Shown one piece after another: positions 1 through 5,871 of a stretch of DNA of 5,871 nucleotides. The translations under genes and the position numbers were made by a program. Source of the DNA: Flavobacteriales bacterium (lineage in GTDB: Bacteria; Bacteroidota; Bacteroidia; Flavobacteriales_F; PHOS-HE28). Below the pieces are notes generated by a model. That model saw nothing but the letters and a program-made list of their open reading frames with translations. It ran no database searches and was not told the DNA's origin. Every line of letters begins with the position of its first letter. Positions within the stretch are counted from its first letter, which is position 1. Location of the stretch: contig JAHEFL010000138.1 of NCBI GenBank assembly GCA_024640205.1, positions 1 to 5,871 of the forward strand. Direction: 5' to 3'.

Positions 1-1833
1 ATCAAATCGGAACAGATGTTCACCCTGGGTGAGCCAGATCCCCCCGCGTTGGTCCATGAACAATCGATCCTGGTTACCCGTCAATAGGTGTGGATACTTC
101 CACACCTCCAGTGCCCCGTCCTTGATCCGGTATAGGTTGTATTTGGTATCCTTTCCCATACTAATGCTAACGATCCAGGTCCCGTTCGCACCATCATCCA
201 TGGACGCGCTAACCTGGCCCTCAAGTCCGTGTGCAGAGCCGAAACGGATCACTGTACGGTCGTCCATCCGGTATAGCGAGCCCGCCGTCCCGAACCAAAG
301 GGCCCCATCAGAAGATCCGTTTATCGATGTTACACGGCTACCGATCCCTTGTGCGGTGGAATACCGATAGGCGGTATCACCCTGTAATAGCACTGCCCCT
401 TTGCCCCCCATCTCATTCTGGGCCCATATCCGGCCGTACCTGTCCTTAAAAAGCAGCAATAGCTCCCCCAGATCCTTTTCATAGTCGATGAAGTGCTTCC
501 CATCGAACTGCACCAGACCCCGGTCTTCTCCTGTCAACCAGATACTACCGGTTCCGTCTATCCTTAAGGAGAAACAGGTGGCGAAGGGAAGACCTTGGGC
601 TTTGCCATAGGTGAAGAAGTTCATGCCATCGTAGCGCACAAGTCCCGCTTTGGTGGCCAGCCAGACATTGCCCATGGGATCCTGTGCCATATCGGACACA
701 CTACCGGAAGGAAGGCCTTGACGGGCACCGATCCGCTGCACGTTCAGAAATCCCTCTTCTGTGAAAACGCCAGGCGAAGCCGGGGTACGTATGGGCACTC
801 CCACTGGGATCGTGTCAGGGTGCAGGGCGATCGCTTCGGGTGGTAAAAGGTCCTTGCGTAAGGTGGTATCTCCGTGGAATCCCGGTTCCGTTCGGATCAG
901 TTCAAATCGTAATTCCTCCGCGTAGGTTTCTTCCTTCAATACCGGCAGCTTGACAGGCTTGGGCTGCACGCAGGGGGTGCGCACCACCTTCGCGGTGCTC
1001 CAGGATGTTCGCCTTGGACTCCCCATGCGTATCGCTTCAATATGCTGGAGGAGCGCCGCTTCCTTGTGCCCCTCCTCGCCGGATGAACGGATGGAACCAA
1101 TGGCCTCCTGCAGGAACGCGATGGCTTCCTCCTTCCGCTTGTGCGTGCGCCATACCTCATTCCCTGCATGGATCAGCGCGTTGATCCGATCCTTTTGCTC
1201 TCCACGTTCGCCATGGAACCGGGCCACCTGCTTAAGGAATAGCATGTGTTCCTCCGGATCGTCCTCCAACAGGGGGGCGTATTTGGAGAACACGAAGCGA
1301 TCAAAAGGGCCTTCGAACGTGATCTTCATGTCCGTCCCAGGGTCTGCCTGGAGAATGTACTCCGCCGCGTTCCGGAAGTATGCTTCGGAACCGTCCCCCT
1401 GGCCGTATCTCCCCAGAAATGCATTTCCTATCGCCACGAACCTCGGCATCTTCAGGCGTTCGCCCAGCGTCACCAGCTCCTCGAAAAAGGGGGTCCCATT
1501 CACCGGGGACTTGCGACAGTAGGCCTCCAAAAGTCCCTTGCTGAGCAGTACGTTGGCTTGGCGTTCAGGATCATTATCGTTAGCGAACTCCTCGGCGTAG
1601 TCGGTGAACAGAACGGTCAATACCGAGCGGTTGGAATTCACGATGGTGAGCTCCTGCCATGCTTTCGTTCGCTCCACCGGATCGATCGAATGATCCTCCC
1701 AAACTGTCTGGAGGCTGTCCGGGTCCACCTGGGGTTGTGCCTGGGCCGGTCGACCCATGACCAGCACGATCGCGGCGCAGAGCACCACCACCACATACCG
1801 CAAGCACTGATCTGACCGGGTCCTTCCTTTCAT
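1..1833 (-). CDS. Secreted/membrane reg_prop beta-propeller sensor-like protein with N-terminal helical (TPR-like) region; C-terminus cut by the window edge
   Basis: Translating the minus strand from the ATG at 1833-1831 gives 611 codons without a stop, reaching base 1, so the 3' end lies outside the window. Residues 1-32 form a signal peptide: K2, R4, R6 and R12, a hydrophobic core at 13-27 (YVVVVLCAAIVLVMG), and a likely cleavage after the AQA at 30-32. Residues 33-270 are mainly helical with TPR-like spacing (for example 92-171 and 212-270). Residues 272-350 form a Pro/Thr-rich linker. From about 364 to 611 there are at least six two-component-regulator propeller blades, each with a GLPSGSV-type turn, a D-x-x-G-x-[IVL]-W strand and a G-[LS]-x-[RQ]-[FYM]-D end: near 373, 414, 455, 496, 536 and 583. 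Such propellers sit in the periplasm, usually before a Y_Y_Y domain, one membrane helix and a kinase or other effector; that effector is unseen here. An in-frame TGA at 1881-1879 bounds the start; GTG at 1845-1843 is an alternative. No Shine-Dalgarno at useful spacing. The coding call is firm; the final function is open. Confidence 0.9.
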   Translation of the reverse strand, partial: MKGRTRSDQCLRYVVVVLCAAIVLVMGRPAQAQPQVDPDSLQTVWEDHSIDPVERTKAWQELTIVNSNRSVLTVLFTDYAEEFANDNDPERQANVLLSKGLLEAYCRKSPVNGTPFFEELVTLGERLKMPRFVAIGNAFLGRYGQGDGSEAYFRNAAEYILQADPGTDMKITFEGPFDRFVFSKYAPLLEDDPEEHMLFLKQVARFHGERGEQKDRINALIHAGNEVWRTHKRKEEAIAFLQEAIGSIRSSGEEGHKEAALLQHIEAIRMGSPRRTSWSTAKVVRTPCVQPKPVKLPVLKEETYAEELRFELIRTEPGFHGDTTLRKDLLPPEAIALHPDTIPVGVPIRTPASPGVFTEEGFLNVQRIGARQGLPSGSVSDMAQDPMGNVWLATKAGLVRYDGMNFFTYGKAQGLPFATCFSLRIDGTGSIWLTGEDRGLVQFDGKHFIDYEKDLGELLLLFKDRYGRIWAQNEMGGKGAVLLQGDTAYRYSTAQGIGSRVTSINGSSDGALWFGTAGSLYRMDDRTVIRFGSAHGLEGQVSASMDDGANGTWIVSISMGKDTKYNLYRIKDGALEVWKYPHLLTGNQDRLFMDQRGGIWLTQGEHLFRFD

Positions 1834-2116
1834 CCTTGAGGTCACTGATACGACCGCGCGGCTGTTCAGCGGAAGAAATCAAAGGGCGCAATAGGCCTCA
1901 TAATAAGCCGTCAGTCCGACGATCTCGTTCGCCGGTTATGAAATACCGCCCTGTGCACAAGATAGATCGATCTCTTTTTAACGTTCACGTGTATCGACCG
2001 ACCCCTGATACCAAAGCGGATCGTCACCGGGTGATTGCACTTCAGAGGATATCGGATCCGCGATGGTGCTCCGACCCATTTCCGCTACAACAGGTTCCTC
2101 TATCCTATATGGTCTC
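1834..2116. other. Non-coding gap between the cyclase stop and the propeller gene start
   Basis: This 283-base gap should contain the leader, and perhaps the promoter, of the propeller gene. I see no RNA gene, riboswitch or convincing rho-independent terminator for the cyclase: no GC-rich hairpin is followed by a T-tract on the minus strand. Short perfect palindromes occur at 1952-1959 (TGTGCACA), 1964-1973 (AGATCGATCT) and 2053-2060 (CGGATCCG). The first two are neighbours and could be an operator, but each is short enough to be chance. On the minus strand the decamer CTATCTTGTG (1965-1956) also occurs just before the cyclase start. Short open frames crossing the gap lack any recognisable protein features. 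Confidence 0.6.
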
Positions 2117-4099
2117 CTATGCTCCTCCAGAGCTCTGCTCCACGAAATACATCTCCATCTCCCCCTTCCCCTTCGCTTGCACTTTTCCGCGTGAGGTAAA
2201 GGCAATACCGGGTTCATCCTTCACCCTTTCATAGGTGGCCTCGCTGATGTTCACGTGCCCAGCCTCGCCACTGCTCTCCATGCGGCTGGCCGTGTTCACG
2301 GTATCCCCCCAGATGTCGTAGCTGAACTTCTTCACGCCCACGATACCAGCAACCACCGGCCCCGTGTGGATGCCGATGCGGATCTCGAAAAAGGGGAGGT
2401 CGTTGGCGATCTTCCTGGCCTTGCCCTCCTCTATGAAATCCCGCATTTTGAACGCGCTCCTGATCGCATCCATGGCGTGCGAACTGTTCCGGGTGGGCAG
2501 GCCACCGGCCGCCATGTATGCATCCCCGATGGTCTTGATCTTCTCCAGGCCGTGTTCCTCACAGATGAGGTCGAAGGCGCTGAAGCACTCGTGCAGGTCC
2601 TTGACCAACTGCTTCGGGGTCACCCTTTCGCTGAGCGCGGTGAAGCCCTTGAAGTCAGTGAAAAGAACGGTGACCTGGTCGATATGCACGGCCTCCGCTT
2701 CACCCTTGGCTTTCAGTTCCTCCGCCACCTCCTCCGGCAGGATGTTCAGCAACAATTCCTCGCTGCGTTCCTTCTCCTTGGTGATGATGGCGTTCGTCTT
2801 TCTCGTGTACTGGTAGCGATTGTAAAGTCCACCCGCCAGCACCAGCAGAAGGACCCCGAAGGCGATGGTACCGTTCCGGATCGCCTTCTGTCTCTTGATC
2901 TCCAAAGCGTGCAACTCCTGGTCCTTTTCCAAGAGGGATATCTGCCCCTCCTTCTTCTCGATCTCATAGTGCAGGGTCTGGGCCTGGAGCTTCTTGTCCA
3001 TTTCCGAATTGTACAGCGTTTCCCTGACCTCACCGTATTGGTTCAGGTACGTATAGGCCTGTTTGTAATCCGAAGCCTTGGAATAGCTGTCCGCCAGACC
3101 CTTGTACGCCACCTCCTGCTCATAAAGCACTTCCAACTCCACCGATAACACCCGGGCCCGATGGAAGGTGGCAATGGCCTCGGATATATCCCCTTTCTTC
3201 ATGTACGTATCCGCGAGGCTCAGCAGGGATTGGGCCATTTCCAGCTTGGCGTCCATGGCCAGGGCGAGCTGGTAGGCCTCGGTCTGGTAACGGATGGCCT
3301 GGTCGTAGTCCTTGCGATAAGCGTAGACCGTGCCGATGCTCTTCAATGCGAAGGGCACGTTGCCCGTGACGGTACTGCGATAAGCATCCAGCGCCATCTC
3401 GAAATAGAACAGTGCCGAATCCGGGTTGAAGATCCGGACGGAATCTATCATCGTTGAATCCTGCATGAAGAGCTCACCGAGGTTGACCGCGGAGGTGCCG
3501 ATCGCATCATGATCGCCCAGGGCCTGGCTCAGTGGCAGAGCACGCCTGAAATACGTGAGGGCCATTCCCCTGCTCGATTCCTTGGAGAGGTATACCGAAC
3601 CGATGTTCACCAAAGCCGTCACCGTCCTCAAACTATCGTTGGTGGATTCCGCCGCGCGCAGCGATTCCAGGTAATAGTCCAGCGCCGCTTTATCATCACC
3701 TCCATTGAAGTGCACGGCGCCCAGGTTGTTCAGCATGTTCGACACGCCGTTCGCGTCACCGATCGCCTCGAAGGTCTCAAGGGCTTCCTTCCATTGTACC
3801 AGTGCATCGACCCAGTTGTTCTGGAAATAATACGTCATGCCGATGGCCTTGTAGGCATAGGCCAGGCCGCTCTTGTGCCCGCTCTTTTCAGCCAGCGCCT
3901 TCGCCTCCAGGGCCACCTTACGGGCCTCTTCCTGGTCGGTGCGGTAGTATTGGGCACTGAGTTCCAGCAAGGTCGACACGCGCGATGTATCCGGGAGGTC
4001 CGATCGCAGGACCGCCTTCAAACTATCGATCACCTCGTCCTGTCCGTAGGAGGACAGTCCCCAGGCGAGCAGGAGGACCACGGTCGACCACTTGCGCAT
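2117..4099 (-). CDS. Membrane-bound class III adenylate cyclase with periplasmic TPR sensor region
   Basis: A complete 660-residue protein predicted to convert ATP to cAMP and pyrophosphate at the inner membrane. Residues 1-19 are a signal peptide (R2, K3, core VVLLLAWGL, cleavage near G19/Q20). Residues 40-360 are a TPR array of roughly seven or eight repeats, expected in the periplasm. A charged coiled coil spans about 365-407, one transmembrane helix 411-427, and a cytoplasmic linker helix 442-466 contains SEELLLNILPEEVAEELK, the usual lead-in to Bacteroidota cyclases. The catalytic domain covers about 472-655. Metal-binding aspartates are D482 (FTDFKGFT) and D526 (IGDAYMA); the transition-state pair is N602 and R606 (VNTASRME). 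The base-selecting residues are K522 (in KIKTIGD) and D595 (in YDIWGD), the Lys/Asp pair of adenylate rather than guanylate cyclases. One active site contains every residue, so a homodimer would be active. An in-frame TGA at 4105-4103 leaves ATG 4099 as the only sensible start; no Shine-Dalgarno is visible. The stop is TAG at 2119-2117. The stimulus sensed by the TPRs is unknown. Confidence 0.95.
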   Translation of the reverse strand: MRKWSTVVLLLAWGLSSYGQDEVIDSLKAVLRSDLPDTSRVSTLLELSAQYYRTDQEEARKVALEAKALAEKSGHKSGLAYAYKAIGMTYYFQNNWVDALVQWKEALETFEAIGDANGVSNMLNNLGAVHFNGGDDKAALDYYLESLRAAESTNDSLRTVTALVNIGSVYLSKESSRGMALTYFRRALPLSQALGDHDAIGTSAVNLGELFMQDSTMIDSVRIFNPDSALFYFEMALDAYRSTVTGNVPFALKSIGTVYAYRKDYDQAIRYQTEAYQLALAMDAKLEMAQSLLSLADTYMKKGDISEAIATFHRARVLSVELEVLYEQEVAYKGLADSYSKASDYKQAYTYLNQYGEVRETLYNSEMDKKLQAQTLHYEIEKKEGQISLLEKDQELHALEIKRQKAIRNGTIAFGVLLLVLAGGLYNRYQYTRKTNAIITKEKERSEELLLNILPEEVAEELKAKGEAEAVHIDQVTVLFTDFKGFTALSERVTPKQLVKDLHECFSAFDLICEEHGLEKIKTIGDAYMAAGGLPTRNSSHAMDAIRSAFKMRDFIEEGKARKIANDLPFFEIRIGIHTGPVVAGIVGVKKFSYDIWGDTVNTASRMESSGEAGHVNISEATYERVKDEPGIAFTSRGKVQAKGKGEMEMYFVEQSSGGA

Positions 4100-4124
4100 C
4101 CGTCACAAGATAGGCGTCCGCAAG

Positions 4125-4157
4125 AAAAAAGCCGACCACCACAAGGGGTGATCGGCT
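4125..4157 (-). terminator. Rho-independent terminator after the MBG/T9SS gene
   Basis: Read on the minus strand, an 11-bp stem pairs 4157-4147 (AGCCGATCACC) with 4140-4130 (GGTGGTCGGCT). There is one G-U wobble, a 6-base loop CCTTGT, and a run of six T at 4130-4125, the first T of which also closes the stem. It begins 21 bases after the stop codon of the upstream gene. This is a textbook intrinsic terminator and should largely uncouple the surface-protein gene from the cyclase. In plus-strand sense the stem is followed by a weaker pyrimidine stretch (4158-4165), but no plus-strand gene ends here. Confidence 0.92.
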
Positions 4158-4178
4158 CTTCTTTTCAGCTCGTTCCGT

Positions 4179-5871
4179 CTAGTCGATGACCACGGTATAG
4201 GATGCCATTGCTCCGTCCCGGAGTACCCGGATAACGTATAGGCCCGCTCCGAAGGGCGCGAGATCCAGCCCGATCGTTCGGTCGTCGTTCCGTTGCATGT
4301 GGACCGCACACTTCATTCCTACTGCATTGTATACCTCCACATAGGAGTTCTCCGCCTTCCCCTCGGCGAATTCCAGGAACACGTTGCCTGAGGACGGGTT
4401 CGGATACACCCGGATGTCCATGGCCTCCTCCATCGGCATATCCTCGAAGGTCTTCACACCCGGACTGCTGCACATGACGTTGGACTGGTTCGCAGGCACC
4501 GAACCGCTACTGCCATCGTTCTTGTTGCTGGACACCTGCCAGGTGAGCTGGCCGCCATCGGCGATGAACGGGGTCGCCATCGATCCTCCTCCGGCCAGGA
4601 AGAGCTCTGTTTGTTCGGAGGCGTCATGCACCGGGCCGGTGATCGAGTTGTTCGACCCTACAGGGACATAGACCGCCGTTTGGTTCTTGTTCTCGTATTC
4701 CCAATAGGCGATGTGCGTGTAACCGTTCGCATCGGGGACTTCCAGTGCCCAAGTGCACAGGAAACTGGGCTTCACCTGCTTTGTTCCTGGTCCAGCAGGG
4801 TTCACGTACAGGGTGCCATTCACCGAGGTGAACGCATAGTTCGTCGCACTGGCATTCACGATGATCTGGTAGATGCCCGCATTGCCCGTGTAGTTGGGGC
4901 TGGTGGTAAAGGATAGGGAGGTCACCACGGATGCGTCGTCACCGTTGATGAACCCGCCATACGTGGCAGTGAACGCGGGTAGTGGGTCGTTCTTGTTGAT
5001 GACGTAGATCCCGGTGGTGGCCGTGGCGCTGACCTTCTGGACCACCAAGGTGGCATCCAGCGAGCCCACGTAATTCGCATCGTTCACAGCGATCTGTACA
5101 GCATAGGAACCTGCGTTCACCGGAAGCGTCGCACCGCCATTGTATGTAATGGTGTATGCAACACCGTCCGGAACAACGCTTACACCAACGGACAACGGAG
5201 CACCATTATAGGTCTGTGAAAGCGTACCAGGGGCGGTGGTGAACACAGCGGTCGCCTGTTCGATCACCAGTGTGGTATCCAGCGAGCCTACGTAGTTCGG
5301 ATCGTCGACCGCGATGTGAACGGTATACGTTCCGGCATTCACAGGCAGGCTTGCGCCGCCATCATACGTTACGGTGAATGCAACGCCGGCCGGAACAACG
5401 GTTACGCCAAGGGATATCGGATCGCCGCTGAAGGTCTGTGTCAGCGTGGAAGGGTCGACGGAGAACACGGCGGTCCCTGGTTCGATCACCAAGGTGGTGT
5501 CCAGCGAGCCCAGGTAGTTGGGGTCGGCAACAGTGATCTGTACCACATAGGTTCCCGGGTTCACCGGTGGTACCGTATCCCCGTTGTAGGTGACCGTATA
5601 AGGCACGGTATCCGGAACGATCGTCACTCCAACGGACATCGGCTCACCGTTATAGGTCTGCGACAGGCTTACCGAATCGATGGTGAACGTGGCGATGGCT
5701 GGCAGGATGGTGATGTTCCCCAATCCATAGGTCACATTGAAGTTGTTGGTCAGGAAGGTGCCTGCAGCAGAGAGGTGGGTGCCCACGGTATTCCCGGTGA
5801 CCAGGTTCACCGAACGGATCTCCACCTCACCGATGGAATCACCGGAGAGGATGGCGATATCCGAATCGCCA
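4179..5871 (-). CDS. T9SS-exported MBG-repeat surface protein, C-terminal 563 residues (5' end outside window)
   Basis: The frame is open from the right edge (first full codon at 5870) to TAG at 4181-4179; a GTG at 5825 is inside this frame and is not a convincing start. Numbering the visible residues from 1: 1-60 is the end of an MBG-like domain (FNVTYGLGNITILPA). Residues 61-134, 135-208 and 209-282 are three tandem 74-residue MBG-type repeats sharing LSQTYNG..., VTY(N/D)G..., PVN.G.Y.V.I and NY.GSLD.TLV. Residues 283-360 are another MBG domain (TATYGGFINGD, GIYQIIV, TNYAF, GTLYVNPA). Residues 370-470 hold a globular module with cysteines near its two ends (FLCTW and NVMCSS) and a WEYENKN motif. 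Residues 484-563 are a T9SS type A sorting domain, starting DIRVYPNPSSGNVFLEF and including GLYVIRV near the end. Such domains direct export by the type IX system and are usually removed as the protein is attached to the surface or released. MBG repeats are stalk-like beta modules of adhesin-type proteins; any binding domain would lie upstream. Role as adhesin is inferred. Confidence 0.93.
   Translation of the reverse strand, partial: GDSDIAILSGDSIGEVEIRSVNLVTGNTVGTHLSAAGTFLTNNFNVTYGLGNITILPAIATFTIDSVSLSQTYNGEPMSVGVTIVPDTVPYTVTYNGDTVPPVNPGTYVVQITVADPNYLGSLDTTLVIEPGTAVFSVDPSTLTQTFSGDPISLGVTVVPAGVAFTVTYDGGASLPVNAGTYTVHIAVDDPNYVGSLDTTLVIEQATAVFTTAPGTLSQTYNGAPLSVGVSVVPDGVAYTITYNGGATLPVNAGSYAVQIAVNDANYVGSLDATLVVQKVSATATTGIYVINKNDPLPAFTATYGGFINGDDASVVTSLSFTTSPNYTGNAGIYQIIVNASATNYAFTSVNGTLYVNPAGPGTKQVKPSFLCTWALEVPDANGYTHIAYWEYENKNQTAVYVPVGSNNSITGPVHDASEQTELFLAGGGSMATPFIADGGQLTWQVSSNKNDGSSGSVPANQSNVMCSSPGVKTFEDMPMEEAMDIRVYPNPSSGNVFLEFAEGKAENSYVEVYNAVGMKCAVHMQRNDDRTIGLDLAPFGAGLYVIRVLRDGAMASYTVVID
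5025..5690 (-). repeat. Three tandem 222-bp coding repeats (74-residue MBG-type units)
   Basis: The units are 5690-5469, 5468-5247 and 5246-5025, in frame and directly abutting with no linker. By hand count about 44/74 residues match between units 1 and 2 and between 1 and 3, and about 47/74 between units 2 and 3. DNA similarity is visible too, with blocks such as the segment encoding GSLD.TLV nearly unchanged in all three. Units 2 and 3 are slightly closer to each other, which suggests stepwise duplication. Equal unit length makes copy-number change by recombination possible without breaking the frame. Confidence 0.9.

Noticed and set aside
950..1815. Overlapping plus-strand frames of about 190 codons in the left part of the window
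   Set aside because: They are antisense to the helical part of the propeller gene, which has a signal peptide, repeats and an unbroken 611-codon frame.
1580..1891. Minus-strand 103-codon frame overlapping the start of the propeller gene
   Set aside because: It is a different frame over the signal peptide region; its product is low-complexity Gly/Pro/Arg, typical of an out-of-frame reading.
1836..2234. Plus-strand 132-codon frame across the gap between the cyclase and propeller genes
   Set aside because: About a quarter of it is antisense to the cyclase 3' end, and the remainder has no motif, no ribosome-binding signal and atypical composition. Not enough to call a gene.
2117..2620. Guanylate cyclase specificity for the class III domain
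   Set aside because: Guanylate cyclases carry Glu and Cys (or similar) at the base-selecting positions; here they are Lys522 and Asp595.
2255..3148. Long plus-strand open frame (297 codons) antisense to the cyclase
   Set aside because: It lies wholly opposite a gene with full domain and active-site evidence. Its translation is Leu/Val/His-rich with no recognisable motif, as expected for the mirror of GC-rich codons.
3509..4189. Plus-strand open frame (226 codons) antisense to the TPR region and running through the terminator
   Set aside because: It is opposite well-supported TPR coding sequence, reads through the intrinsic terminator, and shows no protein features.
5025..5690. Regular repeats as a CRISPR array or mobile element
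   Set aside because: The period is 222 bp, units are in frame within a coding sequence and encode protein domains; there are no spacers, inverted ends or transposase.
4179..5825. Treating the GTG at 5825 as the true start of the MBG protein
   Set aside because: The frame stays open to the right edge, the residues upstream continue a beta-rich domain, and no signal peptide follows the GTG although a T9SS protein needs one. The gene is 5'-partial.

Overview
The window looks like a piece of a Bacteroidota chromosome, probably a GC-rich, possibly uncultured Flavobacteriales-type lineage. The assignment rests on family content: a C-terminal type IX secretion (T9SS) sorting domain on an MBG-repeat surface protein, a two-component-regulator-type beta-propeller, and a periplasmic-TPR class III cyclase. 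Start codons without a clear Shine-Dalgarno sequence also fit that phylum. The finer lineage is inference.

All three genes I can support lie on the minus strand, so the biological order runs from right to left. (1) Bases 5871 to 4179 hold the last 563 codons of a large secreted protein. It has the tail of one MBG-like domain, three tandem 74-residue MBG-type repeats, a further MBG (YGG-like) domain, a module with two cysteines, and a T9SS type A sorting domain. A strong intrinsic terminator (4125-4157) follows its stop codon. (2) Bases 4099 to 2117 hold a complete 660-residue membrane protein: signal peptide, periplasmic TPR array, coiled coil, one transmembrane helix and a cytoplasmic class III cyclase domain. 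All catalytic residues are present and the residue pair is the ATP-selecting one. (3) After a 283-base non-coding gap, bases 1833 to 1 hold the first 611 codons of a secreted or membrane sensor-like protein. It has a signal peptide, an alpha-helical TPR-like region, a Pro/Thr-rich linker and at least six blades of a reg_prop beta-propeller. It runs off the left edge without a stop codon, so its output domain is not visible.

The two left-hand genes both look like envelope signalling proteins with periplasmic sensing parts. One would make cAMP. The other most often belongs to families ending in a histidine kinase, phosphatase or similar effector. Nothing in the window proves that they act together or that they share a function with the T9SS-exported repeat protein, and the terminator separates the latter from the cyclase. 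I see no RNA genes, CRISPR, insertion sequences or attachment sites. Overall the region is ordinary for Bacteroidota; the points worth a second look are the domain arrangement of the propeller protein and the very tight terminator-to-start spacing before the cyclase.
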